Below, in pieces: positions 45,067 to 52,746 of a stretch of 64,000 bases of DNA. Source of the stretch: G963667675 sp965249215. GTDB lineage: Bacteria > Chloroflexota > Dehalococcoidia > Lucifugimonadales > UBA3495. The notes beneath the pieces were generated by a model, which had not been told where the DNA came from, searched no databases, and saw only the letters and a program-made list of their open reading frames with translations. Each line of letters begins with the position of its first letter. Position 1 is the stretch's first letter. The translations under genes were made by a program, and so were the position numbers. The stretch spans positions 1,966,531-2,030,530 of the forward strand of contig CBDFLN010000002.1 of the NCBI GenBank assembly GCA_965249215.1. The letters run 5' to 3'.

Positions 45067-45516
45067 TCAAGCCAGGAACTCTATCCCAGCGCCAATGATC
45101 TCTACCTGCATCGAGCGGACATCCGGAGCGTTGTCACTGAAGGACAGTCCCAGGGTAACGTTGATCCCCTTCCCGGCCTCCGGGGCGCCTGGCACTTCGA
45201 ACCGGGCATCCAGGTGGTCGCCCTGGAGGTCCAGGCCCATGTGTTCTGCGACGCGGCGGTCGCCATCGTAGGCTATTACCTCGTGCACCCTGGCGTTTGC
45301 CCTCGCGCGGAAGCTGAGCAGCACGGCTGACACGCGGACGCTGCTGCCATTGACCACCGTGGGTGTCGGCACGGGCAGGTGGACCCAGGTGTTTTGCCCC
45401 GGCGACCCCTCGACGCGGGCGAAGGGCCCGGTGTGGCGCACCGATGTCACCCGGTTGGGGTATTCAAGCTGCATGCTTGACCCGTGGGCCCACGAGATGA
45501 ATTTACTGTCTGGCAT
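45067..45516 (-). CDS. Small beta-rich protein, possibly DUF6623-like
   Basis: A 149-residue soluble protein. AHGSSMQLEYPNRVTSVRHT and WVHLPVPTPTVVNG suggest a beta-sandwich like the DUF6623 family, which has the same H-G-x-S, L-E-Y-P and W-x-H-x-P-x-P-T-P landmarks. Function is unknown and I give the family only as probable. There is no signal peptide. The gene is isolated on the minus strand. Confidence 0.65.
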   Translation of the reverse strand: MPDSKFISWAHGSSMQLEYPNRVTSVRHTGPFARVEGSPGQNTWVHLPVPTPTVVNGSSVRVSAVLLSFRARANARVHEVIAYDGDRRVAEHMGLDLQGDHLDARFEVPGAPEAGKGINVTLGLSFSDNAPDVRSMQVEIIGAGIEFLA

Positions 45517-45678
45517 AGCTCACTCCCAATGGCAGGTTGCTCCCCCTTGTCAAACCAGCCCCTCTGGACGCAGCCGACCGCGGACGGGGCATTGGCCCCG
45601 CAGTTGGACGGCAGGGGCCGGTCGCTCGAGGGTGATTATAGCTTCCGGGGCAAGGGCGGGCTACGAAGAAGAATTATC

Positions 45679-46128
45679 CTACCGGGCGGGTTCTGCGACG
45701 AAAATCGGGATTACGCGTTCAGTCTTGTCCTGGTACTCCTGGTAGCGGGGGAACACTTCCAACGCCAGCTTCCAGAGCCGCTGTCTCTCACCCGCGTCTA
45801 CCACTTCGCGGGCCCGCATCGAATAGACTTCTGTGCCGTCGCGAATTTCAACGTTGGGGTCCGCCTTCAGGTTATGGTACCAGAGGGGATTCTTGGGCAA
45901 TCCCTCCGTAGACCCCACCAACACGTAGTTGTCGCCATCCACAACCCGGTTCAAGGGGGTCTTGCGGGTGGCGCCCGTTTTTCGGCCCCTGTGGGTCACC
46001 AGTATCATTCTCAGCCCGTCGGGGAACTCCGGGGTAGTATAGACTGCCCCTTCCGTCCCTCCACTTCCCTCGTACTGTTCCACATGCTCCGACACCCAAC
46101 TCCTGGGGCTTGGGATATATTCGCTCAT
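45679..46128 (-). CDS. F420-dependent quinone reductase/nitroreductase (DDN family)
   Basis: A 149-residue protein of the deazaflavin-dependent nitroreductase family. ILVTHRGRKTGATRKTPLNR is the hallmark loop that contacts F420, followed by YVLVGSTEGLPKNPLWYHNLKA and a C-terminal FPRYQEYQDKTERVIPIFV. These split-barrel proteins use reduced F420 to reduce quinones or enones. F420 use fits Chloroflexota. It is isolated. Confidence 0.88.
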   Translation of the reverse strand: MSEYIPSPRSWVSEHVEQYEGSGGTEGAVYTTPEFPDGLRMILVTHRGRKTGATRKTPLNRVVDGDNYVLVGSTEGLPKNPLWYHNLKADPNVEIRDGTEVYSMRAREVVDAGERQRLWKLALEVFPRYQEYQDKTERVIPIFVAEPAR

Positions 46129-46197
46129 AAGAGTTTCTCCGCCTCAATTTAAGCCCCATTTCCAATGAGGCTAAGTTGGTGGGGGGTCACAAAAGTG

Positions 46198-47516
46198 TTG
46201 GAGCGGAAGAAGGGATTCGTCGCGCTCCATCGCTGAGAGGCCCTCAAAGGTGATGGGCGTTCGCGTCAAAACACCATTCCGTATCTGAGCGGGAACCGAC
46301 GGGAACAGAGGGTAGAAACCGATCGCGTCAAATTTCGCGTCAAACGGCAATCCGCACAGCACCCACGCCCACACTTCAGCCAATATTTTTTCCGGGGTAC
46401 ACATCACGTTGGTAAACGCCTCCGCTGCTTCATTTTACCAGCGCGGGAACGAGTGCGCATCGATGTCCGACGCCACAGGGTTCGGTTTGCTTTTAGGGTT
46501 TTGCATTCCCGTCTTGGGGTAAGAAAATCTGTGGGATTGGAATTTTGCGACCGCGTCGACGGCTAATGCGCTTTCAGCAACTACCAGGGTCGAACGATCA
46601 CCACCCCGTCGGCTTTGTGATGAGTCCAACTTCATCCCTCAAAGTCTCGGGGAATTGGCGCTAACACTGTCGAAGATGGCTCTTCCATAGGCGCTTCACG
46701 TACGTTGCAGCGTCTGCCAATCGCTTGGGGCTCGTATGCAGGTGGTCCGGATTGACCAGGGTGACGCGGAGATCCAGGTTGTTCCGTACATACTGCATGG
46801 CCCCGGCGAAGTCAGCGTCATTGGATATGACTACCGCCTGTTCGTACTTGCCGCTAAAGCCGTCCGCGAGCAGCTGTGTGGCTAGGTTCACGTCCGACCC
46901 CTTCTCCTCCGAGTTCCTAACTAGGACGTAATCGGACAAGCCAGGAACGGGCTCTGCCAGCGGTCGCCGCTGGGTTCCTGATCGGAAGGTACCGAAGTAG
47001 GCTTTGAAGCCTGGCAGCGTCGCCAAGGCTCTCAGATACACCAGTTGCCTACGGGGTTGACTAGGGTCATCTGGGCGCGCATCCAGGAGAGCAGTCAAGT
47101 AGCAGATTTCGTGAATTATGTCGCCGGGGAAGAGGTTCTCACCAAGCTTCCGTAGATCCAGCCATTTGAAAGCGGTTCCTCGGACGGCTCGGTAGTACAG
47201 ATTGAAGCCGTCGATGTACAGGTTTGTAATCAATGGCTGCTTCCATACAAAGACAGAGACCGCCTTTGAGGGCGGTCTCGACCCTACCGGCGAAGCGATA
47301 GGGGTGGTACAGCCAAGCTAACACGGAGAGTGTCAGTGTGTCAACGCTGAAGGCAATTGAAGGAAGGCGTAAGAGTTGGTCTGGACCCCGGACACTGGTC
47401 CAGCCAAATTGACAAACCCCGATTTCCATATCGGTGGACGCCGACAACCGGGGAGTTTGACGAGCATTCGCGTCAAACGGCCTAATGAGCGGCTTTTTAG
47501 CTTCAAACAGGGGGTT

Positions 47517-47537
<21 letters not shown>
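46198..47537. mobile_element. Putative small island flanked by the tRNA-Gly 3' end
   Basis: A 22-base direct repeat, beginning TTGGAGCGGAAGAAGG and ending GATTCG, occurs at 46198-46219 and at 47516-47537. The right copy is the 3' end of tRNA-Gly including CCA, and the left is an isolated fragment. Between them are a NYN-domain gene and, near both ends, the sequence TTCGCGTCAAACGGC (about 46334 and 47467). This is the arrangement left by integration at a tRNA 3' end. No integrase is visible, so the island is cryptic or decayed. The stretch 46220-46660 has no gene I support. Confidence 0.6.
46661..47233 (-). CDS. NYN-domain (PIN-like) RNase family protein
   Basis: A 190-residue protein of the NYN/LabA/DUF88 family. 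The opening LYIDGFNLYY places Asp8, EEKGSDVNLATQLL gives Asp114, and AVVISNDADFAGAMQYV gives Asp139 and Asp141, together a PIN-like metal site. NYN proteins are thought to be RNases, some acting in phage defence or RNA processing. It is the only gene I support inside the island flanked by tRNA-Gly 3' ends. Confidence 0.85.
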   Translation of the reverse strand: MITNLYIDGFNLYYRAVRGTAFKWLDLRKLGENLFPGDIIHEICYLTALLDARPDDPSQPRRQLVYLRALATLPGFKAYFGTFRSGTQRRPLAEPVPGLSDYVLVRNSEEKGSDVNLATQLLADGFSGKYEQAVVISNDADFAGAMQYVRNNLDLRVTLVNPDHLHTSPKRLADAATYVKRLWKSHLRQC

Positions 47538-47591
<54 letters not shown>

Positions 47592-47623
47592 CCTTATCGC
47601 CTGCTGTCGCGGCCTGGAACAGG

Positions 47624-47696
47624 TGCCGAGGGACAGAATCGAACTGTCGACACCGGCATTTTCAGTGCCGTGCTCTACCAACTGAGCTACCTCGGC
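47624..47696 (-). tRNA. tRNA-Phe (GAA)
   Basis: Read from 47696: acceptor GCCGAGG/CCTCGGC, D arm GCTC/GAGC, anticodon stem CGGCA/TGCCG with loop CTGAAAA (anticodon GAA), T arm GACAG-TTCGATT-CTGTC, discriminator A. CCA is not encoded. It lies 32 bases upstream of tRNA-Gly, so they are probably co-transcribed. Confidence 0.96.
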
Positions 47697-47781
47697 AGGC
47701 CGTTTTAATATTAAGTCCAGCCAAAAGAAGCTGTCAAGAAACAGCATAGCTGAACGGGCAGGCGCGAGTGTACGTCTTCAA

Positions 47782-47811
47782 TTGATAATAGATAGGGCCG
47801 TGGCGTATAAT
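47782..47811 (+). promoter_or_regulatory. Sigma70-type promoter of pdxST
   Basis: TTGATA at 47782-47787 and a perfect TATAAT at 47806-47811, 18 bases apart, lie about 35 bases before the pdxS start. Confidence 0.7.
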
Positions 47812-47845
47812 ACTACCCGACGCAACTTCGGATTTTGCTCGTAGG

Positions 47846-48745
47846 ATGACAACCATGGTCGACGTATTGACAGGGACCGCCAGGGTCAAGGAAGGCCACG
47901 CCCAAATGCTCAAGGGCGGGGTAATAATGGACGTGGTCAACGCCGAACAGGCCCAAATAGCGGCGGAAGCCGGAGCAGTTGCGGTGATGGCCCTGGAGAG
48001 GGTCCCGGCGGATATTCGCGCTCAAGGCGGCGTCGCCCGCATGACTGACCCTGCTATTATTCGCTCGATTATCGATGCGGTGAGCATACCGGTGATGGCC
48101 AAATGCCGCATCGGACACTTTGTCGAGGCCCAAATACTGGAAGCATTGGGAGTAGACTACGTTGACGAATCCGAGGTATTGACCCCCGCCGACGAGGTGC
48201 ATCACGTCTGGAAGCACGACTTCACGGCGCCCTTTGTTTGCGGCTGTCGAGACCTGGGTGAAGCCCTCCGCCGAATTTCTGAGGGGGCCGCCATGATTCG
48301 CACCAAGGGCGAAGCAGGCACGGGCGACGTGGTGGAAGCGGTGCGGCACATGCGGTCGGTGCAGGACTCCATCCGCAAGCTGCAGACCATGCCCGAAGAT
48401 GAGATGGTGGTGGAGGCCAGAAACCTGGGAGTAAGCCTGGAGTTGCTCACCAAGACCAAGGAGATGGGCAGGCTGCCGGTGGTCAACTTTGCCGCCGGAG
48501 GCGTGGCCACCCCCGCGGATGCGTCCCTGATGATGCAACTGGGCGCCGATGGAGTATTCGTAGGCTCCGGCATCTTCAAGGCTGGAGACCCCGCCCAACG
48601 GGCATACGCCATTGTCCAGGCCGTTACCCACTACAACGACCCGAAGATTCTGGCCGAGGTGTCTACCAACCTGGGAGAGGCCATGGTCGGCATCAGCAGC
48701 CGGACCATACCTCAAGAGGAGTTGCTGGCCCCACGAAGTTTCTAA
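47846..48745 (+). CDS. pdxS: Pyridoxal 5'-phosphate synthase lyase subunit PdxS
   Basis: A 299-residue TIM-barrel protein of normal PdxS length. KEGHAQMLKGGVIMDVVNAE, VMALERVPADIRAQGGVARM, PVMAKCRIGHFVEAQ and IRTKGEAGTGDVVEA are invariant blocks. The Lys in MAKCRIGH and the Lys in MLKGGVIMDV form the Schiff bases. It builds PLP from ribose 5-phosphate, glyceraldehyde 3-phosphate and ammonia supplied by PdxT, whose gene follows after 51 bases. An alternative ATG at 47855 would remove three residues. Confidence 0.96.
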   Translation: MTTMVDVLTGTARVKEGHAQMLKGGVIMDVVNAEQAQIAAEAGAVAVMALERVPADIRAQGGVARMTDPAIIRSIIDAVSIPVMAKCRIGHFVEAQILEALGVDYVDESEVLTPADEVHHVWKHDFTAPFVCGCRDLGEALRRISEGAAMIRTKGEAGTGDVVEAVRHMRSVQDSIRKLQTMPEDEMVVEARNLGVSLELLTKTKEMGRLPVVNFAAGGVATPADASLMMQLGADGVFVGSGIFKAGDPAQRAYAIVQAVTHYNDPKILAEVSTNLGEAMVGISSRTIPQEELLAPRSF

Positions 48746-48796
48746 CCGGCAGCGTTACCGCCACATTACGTCCAGACCAGTTGATCCCGGGATGAA

Positions 48797-49459
48797 ATGC
48801 ACTCGACCTCGCAGATGAACGGCGGCCCGGGTGAAGACTTCAAGCTCACGGAGGAAAAAGCGAGGCAATTAGCCGAATTGGAAGTAGGCGTCTTAGCGTT
48901 ACAGGGAGATTTCGCCGAGCATCTAGCCATACTCAAAGCACTGGGGGTGAAAGGCCAGGAGGTGAGGCTGCCCCGGCAACTAGAGACATTAGACGGCCTC
49001 ATTATTCCCGGCGGAGAAAGCACCACCCTGAGCAGGCTGATGACCATTTACGACCTGCGTGAACCGGTGGCCCGGATGGCCAAATCCGGCAAAGGCGTGT
49101 GGGGGACGTGCGCAGGGATGATAATGATGGCCAGCGAAATCACCGAAGAAGACCCCGTTCCGCTGCAATTGATAGACATTGGCGTACACCGCAACGCCTT
49201 CGGCCGCCAGGTCGACAGTTTCGAACAAGATTTGCAGGTCGCCGGCTGCGACGAGACCCCCTTCCGCGGCGTGTTCATACGGGCTCCCGTCATTGTTCGC
49301 GTCGGCGCCGGCGTAGACGTGCTGGCTTGCCTGCCCGACGGGCGGCCGGTGGCAGTCCAGCAAGAGAAACTATTGGCTACTGCGTTTCACCCGGAGCTTA
49401 CCAACGACACCCGCTGGCACCGTCGTTTTCTGGATTCCATCACCAGTCCGGCTGAATGA
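48797..49459 (+). CDS. pdxT: Pyridoxal 5'-phosphate synthase glutaminase subunit PdxT
   Basis: A class I glutaminase. VGVLALQGDFAEHLA, LIIPGGESTTLSRL, the nucleophile Cys in WGTCAGMI, and the His-Pro-Glu in TAFHPELTND show the catalytic triad. From the ATG at 48797 it has 220 residues, with about 28 more at the N-terminus than typical PdxT. A TTG close to ELEVGVLALQGD would give a standard start, so the annotated start is uncertain. It releases ammonia from glutamine for PdxS. Confidence 0.93.
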   Translation: MHSTSQMNGGPGEDFKLTEEKARQLAELEVGVLALQGDFAEHLAILKALGVKGQEVRLPRQLETLDGLIIPGGESTTLSRLMTIYDLREPVARMAKSGKGVWGTCAGMIMMASEITEEDPVPLQLIDIGVHRNAFGRQVDSFEQDLQVAGCDETPFRGVFIRAPVIVRVGAGVDVLACLPDGRPVAVQQEKLLATAFHPELTNDTRWHRRFLDSITSPAE

Positions 49460-49631
49460 TGCAGACCTCCCACCTGGGCCACGTTAGTTCCCGGCTCCCC
49501 GTCAATGGCTTCAAAGGGCCCTGCGCAGCCGGGGCCCGGCAACGATTGACCGGAACTTCGTCGCTGCCTGACTCCGCTTGGAACATCGGTATCCCGGCCC
49601 CAAGCCCTAGTACGCCTGTGGAGGAAGAACT

Positions 49632-51242
49632 TTGATAACGGTGCCGGAAGACGTGCGTCAGGAGTTGGAGTTGCTTCTCGACGGCCTTCCCCAACGGGTA
49701 GCCGACGCGCTGCGCAGCCGGGAGGACTTGGAACAATTGCTGGAGGTAGTCCTGGACTTGGGACGGCCGCCCGAGGCCCGGTTCTCCGGCTACGACGTAG
49801 ACCTCGACCAAGAGGAAGTGTCCCAAGAAGACCTGGACCGCGTTGTCCAGCGAGTGGGGGACTTCGGCGACGACCACCGGGCAGGTATCGAGCGGACACT
49901 GCACCGCATATCGTCCATTCTCAACCGGAAAGGGAAGGTCGTGGGAATTACCTGCCGGGTGGGACGGGCGGTATTTGGGACAATCAAGATCGTGGAAGAC
50001 CTGGCCTTCTCCGGCAAGAACATTTTGTTGTTGGGAAGGCCCGGCGTAGGCAAGACCACCATGCTGCGGGAGATGGCGCGGGTCTTGTCGGAAGAGGGGA
50101 AGAAACGAGTCATCATCGTTGACACCTCAAACGAGATCGCAGGTGACGGCGACGTTCCACATCCGGCTATTGGCCGAGCCCGGAGAATGCAGGTGCCCAC
50201 ACCGGATAAACAACACGGCGTGATGATCGAGGCGGTGGAGAACCACATGCCCGGCGTGATAATCATCGACGAAATGGGCGCCGAGCAAGAAGCGGCGGCG
50301 GCCCGGACCATCGCCGAGCGGGGCGTGCAGCTTGTCGCAACCGCCCACGGAAACACTTTAGACAACCTGATCATGAACCCGACACTCTCCGATTTGGTGG
50401 GCGGGGTGCAAACGGTCACCCTGGGAGACCAGGAGGCCCGTTACCGGGGAACCCAGAAGAGCGTACTGGAGCGGAAAGCTCCCCCAACCTTCGACGTGGT
50501 AGTGGAGATTCTGGACTGGGAGCGATTGGTGGTCCACGACAACGTCTCCCAGGTTGTGGACCAGTGGCTCCGGGGGTTCCCCATAAATCCGGAGATTCGT
50601 TGGTTGGACGAGAACGGGCAGGTCCGACGGGACCGGCAGCAGGCTAGAAGCAATGACCAAACCCCAACGCCGTGGGACCTGGAATTCTCTCAGCCATCCG
50701 TAGCAGAGCCGGGAAAGGCCGCAGCCGGCGCCAACCCGGCGCGAGACTTGGAAGCCAAGGTCTTTCTATTCGGGATAGGCCGGGACAAGCTGGAAGCGGC
50801 GGTGGATGAGACCGGAATATCGGTGCAGGTGGCCGGCGAGTTGCGCAGGGCCGACATGGTGTTGACTACCAAGACCCACTACCGGCGAGGCTCCCAGCTG
50901 GTAAGAATCGCCGAAGCCAACGGCAAGCCCGTCTACGTCATGCGCAAGAACACCATGCCTCAAGTGCAGGACTTTCTCCGCACCGTCGCCAAGGAGTGGC
51001 ATCCGGGGCAAGGGCGGTTCCGGGAGCAGGAGGAGGAAGACCCCCAAGAGGCGCTGGAGCGTGCGCTGGGCGAGGCAGAAGAGGCTGCCAATCGCGTGCT
51101 GACCGGAGAAAGCTCGGTGAAACTCAGACCGCAGAAGTCCTACGTTCGACGGCTGCAGCACCTGTTGGGCCACCGGTACAACGTAGCAACGGTGAGCCAC
51201 GGCCGCGAGCCGGAGCGGTCGGTCATGTTCTACCGGCCTTAG
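49632..51242 (+). CDS. SpoIIIAA-like AAA ATPase with C-terminal R3H domain
   Basis: A 536-residue protein starting at TTG 49632 with GAGGAAG upstream. The central ATPase has Walker A GRPGVGKTT at residues ~135-143, Walker B VIIIDEMG, and the SpoIIIAA/Ycf45 landmarks VDTSNEIAGDG and LVATAHGNTLDNLI. A variable middle region is followed by a C-terminal R3H-type segment SYVRRLQHLLGHRY with SHGREPERSVMF, which binds single-stranded nucleic acid. The role in non-sporulating bacteria is unknown. It sits between pdxT and tmk; the spacing suggests a loose operon. Confidence 0.88.
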   Translation: MITVPEDVRQELELLLDGLPQRVADALRSREDLEQLLEVVLDLGRPPEARFSGYDVDLDQEEVSQEDLDRVVQRVGDFGDDHRAGIERTLHRISSILNRKGKVVGITCRVGRAVFGTIKIVEDLAFSGKNILLLGRPGVGKTTMLREMARVLSEEGKKRVIIVDTSNEIAGDGDVPHPAIGRARRMQVPTPDKQHGVMIEAVENHMPGVIIIDEMGAEQEAAAARTIAERGVQLVATAHGNTLDNLIMNPTLSDLVGGVQTVTLGDQEARYRGTQKSVLERKAPPTFDVVVEILDWERLVVHDNVSQVVDQWLRGFPINPEIRWLDENGQVRRDRQQARSNDQTPTPWDLEFSQPSVAEPGKAAAGANPARDLEAKVFLFGIGRDKLEAAVDETGISVQVAGELRRADMVLTTKTHYRRGSQLVRIAEANGKPVYVMRKNTMPQVQDFLRTVAKEWHPGQGRFREQEEEDPQEALERALGEAEEAANRVLTGESSVKLRPQKSYVRRLQHLLGHRYNVATVSHGREPERSVMFYRP

Positions 51243-51316
51243 GCGCAGGGCCTGGTTGTTCAACGGGAGGAGTAACCCCGTGAGCACCAGGGAATCCTTC
51301 CCCGCTGGAGATTAGG

Positions 51317-52063
51317 GTGCCCTCAGGCTTGTTCATCACATTCGAGGGGTGCGAAGGTTCGGGAAAAAGCACCCAGGCTAAACACCTGCACGCCCGGGTC
51401 TTGGCAGATCGGCGCCCCGCCCTGTTGGTTCACGAGCCCGGCAGTACGCCTCTGGGAGTATACCTTCGCAGGTATCTCAAGGGTAAACGCCCGCTATGTA
51501 AAGAGGCGGAGTTGTTGCTGTTCGAGGCCGCTAGGGCACAACTGGTCTCCGACCAAATTGCCCCGAGCTTGGCCGCTGGCTATGTGGTAATCGCAGACCG
51601 GTTCGCTGCTTCGTCGATTGCGTATCAAGGCTACGGGAGGAAAATGGATGTCGAATTGGTGCGGGAAATCAACGACTTCGCGACGAACCGGTTGACTCCT
51701 CAGATTACGTTTCTGTTGGACATTGAGCCGACCGAAGGGCTGAACCGAGTGGGAGAGCCGCAGCAGCGCCTACCCTTGGAACTGGGCGGAGCCGCCGAGA
51801 CAGGCAGGCAGGATGTAGAGGGTCATCGAAGATTCGAGGATCAGGACTTGTCGTTTCACTCTCGGGTCAGAAAAGGCTACCTTGATCTCGCCAAGGAACA
51901 GCCTGAAGAGTGGCGGGTCGTCGACGCCAGTCTTTCAGAAGAGGAGATTGCCCGTCTCATATGGAACCAGGTTGAGCCGCTGCTGTCGCGGACTGACGCC
52001 TCCGGCGTTAGTGAGTCACGCTTGCCCAGCCGCTCAAAAAACCAGCCCCCACTGTTACAGTAG
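51317..52063 (+). CDS. tmk: Thymidylate kinase
   Basis: A 248-residue dTMP kinase starting at GTG 51317, with GGAG upstream. The P loop is FEGCEGSGKST, the DRF/Y motif is VIADRFAASSIAYQGYGR, and LDIEPTEGLNR leads to the lid region. HEPGSTPLG takes the place of the REPGGTPLG loop. It makes dTDP for DNA synthesis. The C-terminal ~25 residues are an extension, and the terminator hairpin overlaps its last codons. Confidence 0.93.
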   Translation: MPSGLFITFEGCEGSGKSTQAKHLHARVLADRRPALLVHEPGSTPLGVYLRRYLKGKRPLCKEAELLLFEAARAQLVSDQIAPSLAAGYVVIADRFAASSIAYQGYGRKMDVELVREINDFATNRLTPQITFLLDIEPTEGLNRVGEPQQRLPLELGGAAETGRQDVEGHRRFEDQDLSFHSRVRKGYLDLAKEQPEEWRVVDASLSEEEIARLIWNQVEPLLSRTDASGVSESRLPSRSKNQPPLLQ

Positions 52064-52069
52064 GGGCTG
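52043..52069. terminator. Transcription terminator hairpin after tmk
   Basis: CAGCCCC and GGGGCTG form a 7-bp stem. After a C/A mismatch an inner ACTG/CAGT stem closes on a TTA loop, and CCCTTT follows. The hairpin overlaps the tmk stop codon. The T run is weak, but the symmetric stem lies between convergent genes and could serve both strands. Confidence 0.7.
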
Positions 52070-52109
52070 ACCCTTTAGAGTCCTTTGGTGGAATTCGAGG
52101 CTTGGCTAG

Positions 52110-52445
52110 CTAATCGTCGGCCGTAGAGGGCTCAGGAACCGGAGCCTCAACCCGGGGGCCGCCGGGAGTGCTGTAGTCGGGCTCGATTTCCCCGATTCGT
52201 GCTCTGATCGTGCTGACCAAGGCACGTACCCGTTCCAAGTCCGGGAACTTTCCCCCTTCAGCGGCTTTGTCGTAAATCCGCTCTCCGTCCAAGAAGACCT
52301 CCATGATCCCCTGGCCTCGCGGGGAAACGGTCACCGCGGCATCGGGTCCAAAGTGCCGGAAAAATTCATTCGCCATCCACGTGGCGGTTGCCAGGTGCTG
52401 TCAAGATACGCAGTAGGTGATTTCTATCTGTACCTTGCCTTCCAT
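52110..52445 (-). CDS. SelW-like (Rdx family) protein, probable selenoprotein with in-frame TGA
   Basis: Read from the ATG at 52445, which has GGAGGA about 8 bases upstream, the frame gives MEGKVQIEITYCVS, then TGA (52403-52401), then QHLATATWMANEFFRHFGPD and on to IMEVFLDGERIYDKAAEGGKFPD. With TGA as selenocysteine this is a 111-residue Rdx/SelW-like protein with the redox motif C12-V-S-U15 at exactly the family position after a first beta strand ITYC. SelW-type proteins have a thioredoxin-like fold and act in thiol redox reactions. A shorter frame from 52376 lacks a ribosome site and would lose the redox centre. A small hairpin (TGGC-AACC-GCCA) starts 7 bases after the TGA and could be part of a SECIS element. 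No selA, selB, selC or selD gene is in the window. Confidence 0.8.
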
Positions 52446-52651
52446 AGTGCATCCTCCAATCCTTTGGCTGTTTCAAGGATTATGGTTAGTATAGCGAGAA
52501 TTCCCAATCAGTCAATTCGTAACCTCACTGAGATTAAGACGCGAGCGCTACCGGGTACCGCGTTGCTGCGCCATGCGTGGCTGGCTTATTAGTCCGGTAG
52601 CCGGGTGGCAGGACTATCGCGGCGGATGTCCCCACAGCAGGCAGTGGAGTA

Positions 52652-52680
52652 GCCGTCCTATCCGGCGCCGGTGCTATAAT
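52652..52680 (+). promoter_or_regulatory. Putative promoter with a short leader hairpin
   Basis: A perfect TATAAT at 52675-52680 lies about 65 bases before the ATG at 52747, with no good -35 box. The leader holds a small hairpin ACGGC-AAA-GCCGT. The rest of the gap 52446-52651 shows nothing I recognise. Confidence 0.35.
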
Positions 52681-52746
52681 TTCCGCGCGGTCCGGGGATG
52701 ACGGCAAAGCCGTGCAGCAGGCCTCGGCGAAAAGTGAGGTGGCCAG

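Noticed and set aside
46171..46407. 78-codon minus-strand frame next to the island end
   Set aside because: It runs across the tRNA-Gly fragment, has no ribosome site and resembles nothing I know.
52690..52725. Riboswitch-like leader (GCAAAGCC segment as in c-di-GMP-I aptamers)
   Set aside because: Only a simple ACGGC-AAA-GCCGT hairpin is present; the second stem and tetraloop receptor of the aptamer are missing and the leader is too short.
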